Assembly (NCBI GenBank): GCA_945873125.1 | Contig: CAMCBV010000016.1 | Span: forward strand, 1 to 59,573 | DNA from: Prosthecobacter debontii | GTDB lineage: Bacteria > Verrucomicrobiota > Verrucomicrobiia > Verrucomicrobiales > Akkermansiaceae | Length of the DNA: 59,573 nt | Direction of reading: 5' to 3' | In this document: piece after piece, positions 33,391-42,670 of the stretch | Layout: the number at the start of each line of letters is the position of its first letter | Numbering within the stretch: the first letter of the stretch is position 1 | Program-made: the position numbers and the translations under genes | The notes under the pieces: generated by a model | Databases searched by the model: none | The model's input: the letters and a program-made list of their open reading frames with translations, nothing else | What the model was told of the DNA's origin: nothing

Positions 33391-34809
33391 ATGAAAGACC
33401 TTCACACAGTCCCTAACGAAAACCTCGAAGCCCGTATCACTGCGTGGGTTCTTGGCGAAGCGTCTTCCTTCGAAGCCGCCGAGCTTGAAGTGATCTGCGC
33501 TGCCGACCCCGAACTCCAACTTTTCCTCAGTCGCACCAAAGCCATACATTCCCTCATGCTCGAAACACCGCCTTCCACATCCGATCACTTCTGGAAACTC
33601 TCCCCACCCAAACGCGAGAAGCTCGACCCCATCATCGGCCCTAACAACTCATCCCGCGCAATCGAGAATTCCTTCATCCCCCGCGCCACTTACCGTACAA
33701 TTTTCGGAATCGCAGCGGTTCTGGCCGCAACCCTTTTCATCAAGCAGTTCATTTTTTCTCCTACTAAAGAACTGCCACTCAAGATGGCTTCTGCAAGTTC
33801 CGATTCGAATTTGGAAATACCGGCAACAAGTAGATTGAACATCGACTCACTCAATGAGGATCTAACCTACAAAGATAAAAATTCCGAATTTTCATCTTCC
33901 GCCGCAAAAGCTACCTCTCCAGCAGAAGAACCAAAAGGAGAAGCCGATAACTCCATCGTAAAACTGGACAAAGGCAATCTCCCGCCGGATGACGCGGGTG
34001 GCTTTTCCCGATCAACTGCTTTTTCAGTGAGATCCATGGATTTGGCTGATAGAAAAGATTCCGACATGCACCAGAAATCAGCAAGCGGCGCTGGTATCGA
34101 TGGCAAAAAAGGTAAAGAAAATCTATCAGCCCCCCCAGTGGATTCAGATGCGTCAGCTTTAGCTGATTCATTGGCCTTGAACGATCGACCGCTAAAACCC
34201 AAATCGTTGTATCCATCGGATGCAGAAATCACATCCGAGAAAATAAACTCATCCGCAATCGTGCCAGTTGCACCGAGTATGGCAGGCGAGCTGAGTAAAT
34301 CCAATCCCCAGAAACGATCACCCTCAACTGACGTAACCGCGGGTTTATCTTTAGAGGCCTCTGAGGCTTCTATATCGCTGGCGCAAGCAATAGAAGTCGA
34401 ACTCGAGCAAGACGATACAGGAAAAGATGCCGCACTGGAAAAACGTGAACTCCTTTCCTCCCACTCCACGGTCGCAAAATTCATCGGCATCAAAGACCAT
34501 GAATGCTTGGGTAAAACAAGTTTATGCCCGGATCGATGTGGTCATTCCGGCAAACTCGCCACCTTCGAGATCATCGAATACCTCGATTATCAAAAAACCG
34601 GTGAATACGGCGACCCCAAACAAACCATTTTCCAAGTCCTTATAAGAGACAATCTAGGAAAGGCAAAAATTCCCGCCGAAATCCTCTCCATCATCGAATC
34701 CCTCAAAGCTAACACCAAAGTCAAACTCTCCTGGAATCACGACTACGTCACCAGAGACAAAACCAGCTCCCCCGAACGCCCCATCACCAAAATCGAAGCT
34801 GAGCAATAG
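33391..34809 (+). CDS. Membrane anti-sigma-like protein with Cys-rich periplasmic domain
   Basis: A 472-residue protein encoded just after the ECF sigma factor. Residues 1-60 resemble the cytoplasmic part of anti-sigma factors (ARITAWVLGEASSFEAAELE, LQLFLSRTKAIHSLM). One membrane helix follows at about 104-122 (TIFGIAAVLAATLFIKQFIF). Residues of about 125-365 are a low-complexity Ser/Asp/Lys-rich linker. The C-terminus (about 365-472) is a compact domain starting near KFIGIKDHECLGKT with three cysteines and a histidine (C-x6-C-x3-C-x2-H), suited to bind metal or haem. The layout suggests a sensor that releases the sigma factor on a periplasmic signal. The domain is not one I can name. Confidence 0.8.
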   Translation: MKDLHTVPNENLEARITAWVLGEASSFEAAELEVICAADPELQLFLSRTKAIHSLMLETPPSTSDHFWKLSPPKREKLDPIIGPNNSSRAIENSFIPRATYRTIFGIAAVLAATLFIKQFIFSPTKELPLKMASASSDSNLEIPATSRLNIDSLNEDLTYKDKNSEFSSSAAKATSPAEEPKGEADNSIVKLDKGNLPPDDAGGFSRSTAFSVRSMDLADRKDSDMHQKSASGAGIDGKKGKENLSAPPVDSDASALADSLALNDRPLKPKSLYPSDAEITSEKINSSAIVPVAPSMAGELSKSNPQKRSPSTDVTAGLSLEASEASISLAQAIEVELEQDDTGKDAALEKRELLSSHSTVAKFIGIKDHECLGKTSLCPDRCGHSGKLATFEIIEYLDYQKTGEYGDPKQTIFQVLIRDNLGKAKIPAEILSIIESLKANTKVKLSWNHDYVTRDKTSSPERPITKIEAEQ

Positions 34810-34946
34810 CTCAAAAGTCAAAGCGGTTAAGACTTCGTCTTATCGGATCATGTTCGCTATTGCTCACACTGCTTGGTTGATTTTAAGAGAGATGAATCAT
34901 CCTCCTTGACTCTCCCCTCACTCCCCAAACACCCTGCGACGCACCT

Positions 34947-36173
34947 ATGTTTCTCATTTCCATTCCCGCACTGAAGCGCAATACCGCGATTTTACGCGAG
35001 GTGGCGGATCAGGCGGGTTGTAAAATCATCCTAGCTCTCAAGGGATTTTCGTGTTGGAAAGCATTTCCTCACCTCACCAAAGACCTCGACGGCTGCTGTG
35101 CGTCAGGGCTCTGGGAAGCGATGCTTGCGAAAGAGCATTTCGGTAAACACATCATCACCTACTCTCCTGCTTACGATGAGGAAGATATCGATCAACTGTT
35201 AGAGTTCACCCATCACCTCGATTTCAATTCCCTCTCCCAGTGGTTTCGCTTTCGGGAAAAAATCTTCGCTCATCCTCGTTTCATCAGCGGCGAGGTGGTT
35301 TGCGGACTCCGGATCAATCCGGAACACTCAACCGGCCAAACTCCCATCTATGATCCCTGCGTTCCGGGATCCCGCCTCGGCGTCACTGCGGATCATCTGG
35401 TCGGCGCTGATCTAACCGGCATCTCCGGCCTACACTTTCACACACTCTGTGAACAGAACTCACCCGATCTCGAATCCACACTACGAGCGGTCGACGAAAA
35501 ATTCGGCGACCTACTCCGATCCAAACAGATCACCTACCTTAACATGGGCGGTGGCCATTGGATCACCAAACCCTTTTACGACAGAGACCGACTCGTCCGC
35601 CTCGTAAAACAAGCGAAGGAAAAGTATAAGGTCGAAGTCTGGCTCGAACCCGGCGAAGCCGTCGCCATCCACACTGGCGTGCTCCGTGCCACGGTCATGG
35701 ATGTATTTGAATCCGCAGGTCACAAACTCGCCATACTCGACATCTCTGCCACCGCACACATGCCCGATGTCATCGAAATGCCCTACAGGCCTGATGTGTA
35801 TCTGGTGGAGAAGTCAGAGGCCAGAGACCAGAAACCAGACGTCTTGAATCCTGCAGTTACTCTGGAGGGCGAGCATTATATCGCCGCCACCGACCCCCAA
35901 TCTCCCAATCCCCCAATCCCCCAATCTCTCTTCACCTACCGCCTCGGCGGCCCGACCTGCCTGGCTGGCGATGTCATTGGCGACTACAGTTTCCACCGCG
36001 AACTCCGCGCTGGAGATACTTTGGTATTCGACGACATGGCCCATTACACCATGGTGAAAACCACCACTTTTAACGGGGTTAAGCACCCATCCATCGCCTT
36101 ACTTCACGAAAATGGCGAAATCGAAACCCTCCGAACCTTCGGATATCCCGATTTTCGTGACCGACTTTCATGA
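34947..36173 (+). CDS. nspC: Carboxynorspermidine/carboxyspermidine decarboxylase
   Basis: A 408-residue PLP enzyme of the alanine-racemase fold that makes spermidine or norspermidine by decarboxylation. The PLP lysine is in ILALKGFSCW; other landmarks are HFHTLCEQN, NMGGGHWITK, WLEPGEAVAI and YRLGGPTCLAGDV. Homologues are close to 365-385 residues. The extra length is residues of about 289-330, an insertion between MPYRPDVYL and TYRLGGP that is encoded by two word-like DNA repeats in frame. The key residues lie outside it, so the enzyme may stay active. The partner carboxynorspermidine dehydrogenase gene is not in the window. Confidence 0.93.
   Translation: MFLISIPALKRNTAILREVADQAGCKIILALKGFSCWKAFPHLTKDLDGCCASGLWEAMLAKEHFGKHIITYSPAYDEEDIDQLLEFTHHLDFNSLSQWFRFREKIFAHPRFISGEVVCGLRINPEHSTGQTPIYDPCVPGSRLGVTADHLVGADLTGISGLHFHTLCEQNSPDLESTLRAVDEKFGDLLRSKQITYLNMGGGHWITKPFYDRDRLVRLVKQAKEKYKVEVWLEPGEAVAIHTGVLRATVMDVFESAGHKLAILDISATAHMPDVIEMPYRPDVYLVEKSEARDQKPDVLNPAVTLEGEHYIAATDPQSPNPPIPQSLFTYRLGGPTCLAGDVIGDYSFHRELRAGDTLVFDDMAHYTMVKTTTFNGVKHPSIALLHENGEIETLRTFGYPDFRDRLS
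35810..35935 (+). repeat. Word-like repeats inside nspC
   Basis: Two runs sit in frame inside nspC. At 35813-35848 is a series of CAGAG/CCAGA words (GTCAGAGGCCAGAGACCAG...). At 35885-35932 is a series of CCCCAATC words, about five copies of an 8-9 bp unit. Together with the bases between, they encode residues of about 289-330, including QSPNPPIPQSL. Similar word runs elsewhere in the window are intergenic. Confidence 0.75.
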
Positions 36174-36272
36174 AATATCTTTACCCTAAGCGCGGTAAAC
36201 ATTGATATCCCGTCAGCAAGCAACTGTTTCTTGTCGCTTGCACCACATCATTTACCATCTTATCTTATCGCT

Positions 36273-36539
36273 ATGAGCAACACCTTCCTCGGCTTGATTG
36301 GTCCTATCGGAGGACCTGAAATGATCATGATCTTTATCGTGATCCTTCTCCTTTTCGGAGCTAAAAAGCTCCCGGAACTCGCGCGGGGTGTCGGCAAAAG
36401 CATGGGTGAATTCAAAAAAGCCCGTGAGGAATTTGAACGTGAAATCACCCGTTCCGAAGACGAGGTCATACGTGAAAAAGATGGCGATAAGACAGCCCGC
36501 GTCAAACCAGCTGCCAATAACCAATCTCACGACGCATAA
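36273..36539 (+). CDS. tatA: Twin-arginine translocase subunit TatA/E
   Basis: An 88-residue protein with the TatA pattern: a short N-terminus, one membrane helix (GPEMIMIFIVILLLFGAKKL), the LPELARGVG hinge and an amphipathic helix SMGEFKKAREEFERE, then a charged tail. It forms the pore of the Tat pathway, which exports folded proteins; ActB in this window has a Tat-type signal and would be a client. I start at the ATG at 36273, which gives the usual N-terminus. A family variant with a longer N-terminal extension than usual (MSNTFLGLIG). Confidence 0.93.
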   Translation: MSNTFLGLIGPIGGPEMIMIFIVILLLFGAKKLPELARGVGKSMGEFKKAREEFEREITRSEDEVIREKDGDKTARVKPAANNQSHDA

Positions 36540-36605
36540 TCCCCAAGCTCAAGGCATTGGCATGGAATAGCTGACGCCACTCACCCCCCCCAAAAATATA
36601 CAACC

Positions 36606-37577
36606 ATGCGCAAGTCGTCATTTTGGCTGCGCCCAGCCTATTGCCTTGGCTTCACCCTGCTGATTTTTGCCGGCACATGGTATTCCCAACTCGCCGAGAC
36701 TCCTCCTTGGAAACAATCCGCTCAAGCTTCAGGACTTGGAGTTCCCATCCATGAGCCGGATCGGACAGCTCCAGCCAAGCATCGTTCGAGCACTTTCCGT
36801 TTTGTTTCCTATAATTTGAAAAACTGGCTCGTCTCCAGCCAGAATCCTGAAAAATCAACGGAATCCAAAAGCGCCATCATCGACATACTCGCTGCCAGTG
36901 GCGCCGACATCATCGGTCTTTCTGAAATCGGTAGCGAAGCGGATGTGTTGGAAGTCAGGGATAGACTCAAAAAGGCAGGACGAGATCTTCCCTACTTTCA
37001 TCATACCGGAGGCACGGATCCAATCCGCCACCTCGCCATTTTGTCACGTTTTCCCATCACCTCAAAGGATTGTCCCGATATCACAATCCACCAAACCGAG
37101 CATGCCATGCAGCGCGGGATCCTCGATGTCACGATTGAAATCGATCACCAACCTATAAGATTCATTGGCATCCATCTTAAATCAAAACGAATCGTCCCGA
37201 ATTTTGATCAAGAGGAAATACGAATTGCAGAAGCAGAACATGTCAGAAAACACCTCGATTCCATTCTTTCCAAACAAGCCGGCATGCGCCTGATCGCTTA
37301 TGGGGATTTCAACGATCATATCGAAAGCCTCAGCACGAAAATCATTCTCGGAGATTACCGGAGTCCGCTCTACCTGACACCTGTCAACGTAACTGACCAA
37401 CGCGGTGAAAAGTGGACCTATCATTACAATTCTCAGGACAGCTATGACCGCATCGATTTTGTCACCGTCTCAAAAGCGCTGAAAACAAACATCGACCGTG
37501 ACCATTCAAAAATCATCGACACTCCCAACTGGGAACAAGCCTCCGATCACCGCGCCGTCATGGTTGGATTCCGTTGA
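36606..37577 (+). CDS. Endonuclease/exonuclease/phosphatase family hydrolase
   Basis: A 323-residue protein with an N-terminal signal or membrane anchor (LRPAYCLGFTLLIFAGTWY). The EEP fold motifs are visible: FVSYNLKNW, IIGLSEIG (metal-binding glutamate), HLAILSRFPI, FIGIHLKSKR, IAYGDFNDH (Asp and Asn), DRIDFVTVS and SDHRAVMVGF with the catalytic histidine. Such enzymes cut phosphodiester or phosphomonoester bonds; with an exported location it may act on extracellular nucleic acid or lipid. The substrate is not known. It converges on the PBP2 gene. Confidence 0.9.
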   Translation: MRKSSFWLRPAYCLGFTLLIFAGTWYSQLAETPPWKQSAQASGLGVPIHEPDRTAPAKHRSSTFRFVSYNLKNWLVSSQNPEKSTESKSAIIDILAASGADIIGLSEIGSEADVLEVRDRLKKAGRDLPYFHHTGGTDPIRHLAILSRFPITSKDCPDITIHQTEHAMQRGILDVTIEIDHQPIRFIGIHLKSKRIVPNFDQEEIRIAEAEHVRKHLDSILSKQAGMRLIAYGDFNDHIESLSTKIILGDYRSPLYLTPVNVTDQRGEKWTYHYNSQDSYDRIDFVTVSKALKTNIDRDHSKIIDTPNWEQASDHRAVMVGFR

Positions 37578-37635
37578 AGCGACATTCGGATATCAGCAAT
37601 CAAGACAAATGGACAATAGACGGACCACGAAAAGT

Positions 37636-39669
37636 CTATTCGACCACATCATCGTCATCGACAAAAGTTTCTTCATCGACTGGTACCGCTCGGAGAATTT
37701 CAGCTGGCTCCAATGGCTTAATTTCGGGATCTTCAATAGGGATAGCTTTGAGAATTTCTCCCTCTCCCTGCACAGCAATACCACTTTCACCCTCCGCAAT
37801 CACCACAACCGCTCGTTTTGGCGGCTCAATGATTTCTTTGATCTCATCTTTCAGCGGCTCAAAAAAGTTTCTCACCATTGGAGCGGCCATGCGGCCCCCG
37901 GAGACTCTTTCTCCCGGTTTTCCCTCATATAAAACCGCAAATGCATAACGCGGATTATCATGAGGAAGAAATCCCGCAAACCATGCAAGGCGCTGGTTTA
38001 ACTTGGGCGGCCCCCATTGCGCGGTACCGGTTTTGCCCGCCAATGTCGTGTAAGTCAAATTTCCGCTGCGTCCCGTTCCGTATCCCTGAGAAACCACATC
38101 CCTCATTCCGGATCGAACCACTTCCACAGCATGGTAATCCACACTGAGCCAGTTTTTCCGCTCAGGCAGTATCGCCTGAACGACCCGCCCACGGTTGTCC
38201 TGAACCTGGGAAATCAGAGATAACTTCGGCAATGCCGTTCCGTTTCCAATTCCCGCCATCATCTGGGCAACTTGGAGCGGAGATGCCAGAAGACTGCCTT
38301 GTCCGATCGACATGTTCGCCGTGTCTCCATTCAAAATTTGACGACCCTCATTCTTCATCATCCATTCATTATTCGGAACGAGTCCCGGAGTTTCTCCAAT
38401 CAAAGGCAGGCCGGATTTTTCACCCAAGCCAAGACGTTTGGAAAGACCCAGAAAGACAGATGCGCCGGTATCGATCCCAACCTGATAGAACCAAGTGTTA
38501 CAAGAACGGGCGAGAGCACGTTTCACATCAATCGCCCCTTCCGGAACCATCGTCCAGTTTTTAAAGGTATGGTTACCCAAGGTTATGGCAGCGGGGCAAT
38601 CGATGAGTTTACTTTCATCCACGACTCCACGATCCAGAGCAGCCAAGGCAACCAACGGCTTATAAGATGATGCCGGAGGATAACATGATTGAAACGCACG
38701 TCCGAAAAGCGGCGTGGCAGGATCATCCTGAAGAGCTTGGAATTCCGCGCCACTCACACCGGGGATGAACCGATTCAAATCAAAGGTCGGGCGCGATGCC
38801 ATCACCAGCACTTCCCCCGTGACAACATCAAGGACCACAAAAGCCCCACGCTGACAGCCCTTCGCCAGCACTTCCTCCGCGAGCTTCTGCCATTTCAAAT
38901 TCAAAGTCGTTACAAGCGTACCGCCAGGCAGCGGACGTTTGACCTGCTCTTCTAACAGCTTGTTGCCATTCTCATCAAACAACAAGCGCTTCATCCCGTC
39001 CACACCCGTGAGCTGCTCGTTGAAGAGCTTTTCAAATCCAGCACGCCCCTCGCTTTCCTCCCACAGCGGATCGTTGAAATTGATGGGTCCGGTAGGAAGT
39101 TTTCCAACACTGCCCGCATATCCTAGAATATGCGCCGCCAAGCCTTGGTGCGGATATTTACGACGATAAACCGGCGACAAGATCAAACCGTCGGGCAATT
39201 TGGATTCGATCTTTTTCCCCTCCTCCGCACTCAACATCCGACTCAGGTAAAGTGGCAACCAACGCCGGTGCCGGTAATGATCATGAAGCTCATCATCGGT
39301 TTTCGGATAAGCCAACTCGATGACTCCATCAAGCTTACTCATTCGCGCGCGCGCCCAATTAACCACATAGGCCCTATCGACATCCTGAAACTGTTGAAAC
39401 TGCAGCGCGACCTGATATGCCACCTCGTTTTGCGCAAATGGCTCGCCGTTCCGATCCACAATCTGCCCGCGTGGCGCAGGAATCTTCAAAGAAATGACCC
39501 GCGCGTCTTTACGATTCAGTATCGATCCCTCACTTGCGGATTTCTTGGCCGCAAGCGATTCCGCGAGCTTGACGGCATCATCCTGAATCGCCACCGCGGA
39601 AACTTGAGGAGTTTGGCTGAAAACCAATTCCAAATGGCAAATTGCGGCAACAATCAAGATACGCTTCAT
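37636..39669 (-). CDS. mrdA: Penicillin-binding protein 2-like transpeptidase
   Basis: A 677-residue class B PBP. The dimerisation domain starts at APRGQIVDRNGEPFAQNE. The transpeptidase motifs are present: SxxK as YPPASSYKP, SxN as ARSCNTWFY and KTG as LAGKTGTAQWG. It crosslinks peptidoglycan during elongation of the cell wall. The C-terminus carries an acidic proline-rich tail of about 70 residues (IIEPPKRAVV, IPIEDPEIKPLEP, ending VDDDDVVE) beyond the domain, which is unusual. I start at the ATG at 39669, which gives a hydrophobic leader (KRILIVAAICHLELVFS). The open frame extends further upstream. Confidence 0.9.
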   Translation of the reverse strand: MKRILIVAAICHLELVFSQTPQVSAVAIQDDAVKLAESLAAKKSASEGSILNRKDARVISLKIPAPRGQIVDRNGEPFAQNEVAYQVALQFQQFQDVDRAYVVNWARARMSKLDGVIELAYPKTDDELHDHYRHRRWLPLYLSRMLSAEEGKKIESKLPDGLILSPVYRRKYPHQGLAAHILGYAGSVGKLPTGPINFNDPLWEESEGRAGFEKLFNEQLTGVDGMKRLLFDENGNKLLEEQVKRPLPGGTLVTTLNLKWQKLAEEVLAKGCQRGAFVVLDVVTGEVLVMASRPTFDLNRFIPGVSGAEFQALQDDPATPLFGRAFQSCYPPASSYKPLVALAALDRGVVDESKLIDCPAAITLGNHTFKNWTMVPEGAIDVKRALARSCNTWFYQVGIDTGASVFLGLSKRLGLGEKSGLPLIGETPGLVPNNEWMMKNEGRQILNGDTANMSIGQGSLLASPLQVAQMMAGIGNGTALPKLSLISQVQDNRGRVVQAILPERKNWLSVDYHAVEVVRSGMRDVVSQGYGTGRSGNLTYTTLAGKTGTAQWGPPKLNQRLAWFAGFLPHDNPRYAFAVLYEGKPGERVSGGRMAAPMVRNFFEPLKDEIKEIIEPPKRAVVVIAEGESGIAVQGEGEILKAIPIEDPEIKPLEPAEILRAVPVDEETFVDDDDVVE

Positions 39670-39789
39670 CAACACGCAAAACATAGGGTCCTCCGCACAA
39701 AGTGGCAACCCAAGAAGCCAGCCACGGAAAGTCGTATAAAAACGCCTATTGCCAGCATCCGCGTTTGTGTGCGGCACCTCTGATTTTGC

Positions 39790-41331
39790 TTAATGCCTGA
39801 AATGACGGTGCCCGGTGAAGACCATCGCCATACCAGCGGCATCCGCAGCGGCGATAACCTCTTCATCCCGCATCGATCCGCCGGGTTGGATGCACGCGGT
39901 AGCGCCGGCATCAATGGCAGATTGCAATCCGTCGGCAAATGGAAACATCGCATCCGAGGCGACGATGGATCCTTGCAGTGACAAACCAGCCTCCTTGGCT
40001 TTCCAAATCGCAATCCGCGAGGAATCCACCCGGCTCATCTGGCCAGCACCGATTCCGAGCGTGCGGTCGGCATTGGCATAGACGATGGCATTTGATTTCA
40101 CGTGTTTGACAATACGCCAGCCAAATCGCATCGCGCGGATTTCTTCCTGAGTCGGCGGACGCTTGGTCACGACTTTGGTTTCCAAATGATCCAGTCCCAA
40201 CGCTGTGTGATCACGATCCATCACCATCAAACCACCGGGACACGAACGAATCACAGGCGCTTTTTTCGCAACCAGATAAGCATCGTTGATCTTCATCAAA
40301 CGCAGATTCTTCTTCTTCTGAAGCAGGGCACGTGCATCGGGCTCGAAATCCGGTGCGATGATGACATCTGTAAAAATCTCCGAAATCACACGGGCCAGCT
40401 CCAAGGTCAGTGGACGATTGGTGACGATTACACCGCCAAACGGAGCTTGGCGATCCGTCTCAAAAGCCTTCTGCCAGGCCAAACGCAGGTCTTCATCGTC
40501 TTGTCCGACCCCACAGGGGTTGGTGTGTTTGAGAATGGCGACCGTCGGGCGCACGAAGTCCAAAATCAAATCTGCAGCCGCTTCAATATCGAGAATATTC
40601 GTGTAGCTCAGCTCCTTGCCCTGCACTTGAGTAAAACAAGAAGCAAAATTTCCATACAACGAGCATTTTTGATGCGGGTTATCCCCGTAGCGAAGCTCCT
40701 GCTCCAGCGGCAAGCTCACGGTGAACGAACAACCCGTTCCCTGACGGCATTGACCGAGGAAATTCGTGATCGCCCCATCATACTGCGAGGTCCGAAGAAA
40801 CACTTTTACCGCAAGCTGCTCGCGAAGTCCTTTGGTGGTATCACCCTGATTGTTCCGCATTTCCTCCAAAACCACCGGATAATCTTCCGGAGAAACTACC
40901 ACCGTCACATGCGAGTGATTCTTTGCCGCACTGCGCAGCATGGATGGACCTCCGATGTCGATGTTTTCGATCGCCTCATCCAAGGTCACTCCTGGCTTGG
41001 CGACGGTTTCCTCAAAAGGATACAAATTTACCACCACAAGATCGATGGCAGGTATGTCGTGTTTTGCCGCATCCGAGACATGATCCGGATCATCACGGCG
41101 ATGCAGCAATCCACCGTGCACTTTGGGATGAAGGGTTTTCAACCTGCCTTCAAAAAGCTCAGGCGCTCCGGTGTATTCGGAAACATCAATGACTTTGAGT
41201 CCCGCCTCACGCAGGGATTTTGCCGTGCCGCCTGTGGATAAGAGCTCAACTCCCATCTCTGCGAGCCCCTTCGCAAACTCAACCAAACCTGTTTTATCTG
41301 AAACCGAAAGCAACGCGCGGGTGATAGCCAT
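39790..41331 (-). CDS. purH: Bifunctional AICAR transformylase/IMP cyclohydrolase
   Basis: A 513-residue enzyme for the last two steps of purine synthesis. The N-terminal cyclohydrolase shows ALLSVSDKTGLVEFAKGL, LLSTGGTAK and EGRLKTLHPKVHGGLL. The C-terminal transformylase shows LRYGDNPHQ, ILKHTNPCGVG and DAMFPFADGLQSA, and ends with the QPGGSMRDEE segment and a HRHFRH tail. I start at the ATG at 41331. A long antisense open frame (40102-41241) is a shadow. The 5' region carries a large inverted repeat of AACGAAGG words. Confidence 0.97.
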   Translation of the reverse strand: MAITRALLSVSDKTGLVEFAKGLAEMGVELLSTGGTAKSLREAGLKVIDVSEYTGAPELFEGRLKTLHPKVHGGLLHRRDDPDHVSDAAKHDIPAIDLVVVNLYPFEETVAKPGVTLDEAIENIDIGGPSMLRSAAKNHSHVTVVVSPEDYPVVLEEMRNNQGDTTKGLREQLAVKVFLRTSQYDGAITNFLGQCRQGTGCSFTVSLPLEQELRYGDNPHQKCSLYGNFASCFTQVQGKELSYTNILDIEAAADLILDFVRPTVAILKHTNPCGVGQDDEDLRLAWQKAFETDRQAPFGGVIVTNRPLTLELARVISEIFTDVIIAPDFEPDARALLQKKKNLRLMKINDAYLVAKKAPVIRSCPGGLMVMDRDHTALGLDHLETKVVTKRPPTQEEIRAMRFGWRIVKHVKSNAIVYANADRTLGIGAGQMSRVDSSRIAIWKAKEAGLSLQGSIVASDAMFPFADGLQSAIDAGATACIQPGGSMRDEEVIAAADAAGMAMVFTGHRHFRH

Positions 41332-41495
41332 ATTGTATGATTTGTGTTTTCCGCCCCATCCCCCGTGGGCGACAAGACACACACCCCGTAGCCAAGCCCT
41401 CTCAAACACGCAAGCGGGAATCCACTAATTTGAGACCTAGTTTCATCCTAGAATCCTCACTCAGGTGCCCTACGTCCTAAGAATTAAAGATTTTC

Positions 41496-41620
41496 ACAGA
41501 AGGTAACGAAGTGAACGAAGGATGTTCCAACACCTCATTCTCAAATCTTCTGCCAAAGAATCATAAAAAGCAAAGCCAAGCCGAACGCGAAGCACCTTCG
41601 TTGACTTCGTTACCTTCTGT
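41496..41620. repeat. 26-bp inverted repeat of AACGAAGG words upstream of purH
   Basis: ACAGAAGGTAACGAAG-TG-AACGAAGG at 41496-41521 is matched by its reverse complement at 41595-41620 with one mismatch. The arms are 73 bp apart and can form a long hairpin. Within each arm the word AACGAAG repeats. It lies 165-290 bp before the purH start on the transcribed side. It could be a REP-like mobile word element or a transcript structure; no T-run is seen to make it a simple terminator. Confidence 0.8.
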
Positions 41621-41632
41621 AAAAAACTGAAT

Positions 41633-41812
41633 TTAGCGAGAAGCGCCAACAGTTTTTAGAACGACGGTTCCATCATCAACGGGTGGTTTCCAGTTTTCCT
41701 TTCTCAAAAATCGGGCATTCAGCCGGAGCATTTCAAGCCGCTGTAAAACAGGAAGCACAGTGAGACTGCCGCCTACTTTTTTCTTCAACGGTTCCTGAAA
41801 CTCATTTTTCAT
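41633..41812 (-). CDS. Possible small protein, unknown
   Basis: A 59-codon open frame from an ATG at 41812 with a TAA stop at 41633. The product (it begins MKNEFQEPLKKKVGGSLTV) is basic and has no membrane helix; it resembles no family I know. It lies between the TrmO gene and the inverted repeat, in a stretch of about 600 bases otherwise without a gene. It may be a real short gene, a remnant or chance. Confidence 0.3.
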   Translation of the reverse strand: MKNEFQEPLKKKVGGSLTVLPVLQRLEMLRLNARFLRKENWKPPVDDGTVVLKTVGASR

Positions 41813-41932
41813 TGAATGAACCTTGCTCAGCTACAAACCACCAACAACAGCAAAGCTGTCACACAAAACGGCGAAAACTCTCCTTTCTGAGATAAGCTAA
41901 ACACCCGATCCATCCGAATTTTCTTTTTAGAC

Positions 41933-42625
41933 TTAAATCCCAACTTCCACAACCCAGCACGTGTCCCCATCCACCCGGAATCGCACGTTTCTTCCACAAA
42001 GTTCAGCCCCGTAGACTTTTTCCACCCCTTTGGGCGATGCCGCAGGCCGTGCATCCAAGGAGAGCACCTCGCGGATCACCCGCTGCGAGCGTTCATCCAA
42101 TGCCTCAAAATTCGCCCATGCCGCTGCCTCAACCTGAACCAAAAATCTCGGAATCTGCTCCGCCGCATAACCCGCCTGCGCATGGGGCAAGCATTCCACA
42201 TAAGGCAAATACGGCTTGATATCAAAAACCGGTGTCCCATCGATCAGATCTACCCCGGAAACATAAATCAAAGGCGGCTGCAAACCCTCGCCTGCATCAA
42301 AATCGATGCGGTCCAATTTCACCAATGAAAGCCCCAATCCGTTAGGTCGGAAAGTCGAGCGACTTGCAAAGACCCCGACCCGCTCATTTCCGCCAAGACG
42401 AGGCGGCCTAACGGTTGGGTGCCAACCTTTCTCGACCGTTTCATGAAAACCAAAGATAATCCAGAGGTGAGAGAAACCCTCAAGTCCCCGCACCGCTTCC
42501 GGGTATCGGTATTTCTCAGAAAACTCCAACACGCCCCATGCCGACGGACATAACCCAGGCTGCCTTGGTATGGCGAATTTTCCACCAAAACAGGTTCTCA
42601 ATATCCCAATGGGTTCGATCTCCAT
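41933..42625 (-). CDS. trmO: TrmO-like tRNA methyltransferase (TsaA family)
   Basis: A 230-residue protein of the UPF0066/TsaA family, whose characterised member TrmO methylates N6 of the t6A base at position 37 of tRNA-Thr. Visible segments: IEPIGILRTCFGGKFAIPRQ, GLEGFSHLWIIFGFHE, GVFASRSTFRPNGLGLSLV and DIKPYLPYVE. The ATG at 42625 gives the usual N-terminus; 12 extra codons are open upstream. The substrate of the family and the tRNA-Thr(CGT) in this window fit, but both are common genes. Confidence 0.9.
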   Translation of the reverse strand: MEIEPIGILRTCFGGKFAIPRQPGLCPSAWGVLEFSEKYRYPEAVRGLEGFSHLWIIFGFHETVEKGWHPTVRPPRLGGNERVGVFASRSTFRPNGLGLSLVKLDRIDFDAGEGLQPPLIYVSGVDLIDGTPVFDIKPYLPYVECLPHAQAGYAAEQIPRFLVQVEAAAWANFEALDERSQRVIREVLSLDARPAASPKGVEKVYGAELCGRNVRFRVDGDTCWVVEVGI

Positions 42626-42670
42626 GTTTTGGCGAAAAGTTTTTTGAATCCAACCAAACACAAACTGCCA

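Noticed and set aside
33867..34493. A 208-codon minus-strand open frame
   Set aside because: It lies opposite the Ser/Asp-rich linker of the anti-sigma-like gene and is itself Ser-rich by composition.
34828..34846. TAAGAC-TTC-GTCTTA hairpin as a terminator
   Set aside because: The stem has only 6 bp and no T-run follows.
40102..41241. A 379-codon open frame on the plus strand
   Set aside because: It is antisense to purH, whose conserved motifs fill the other strand, and resembles no protein family.
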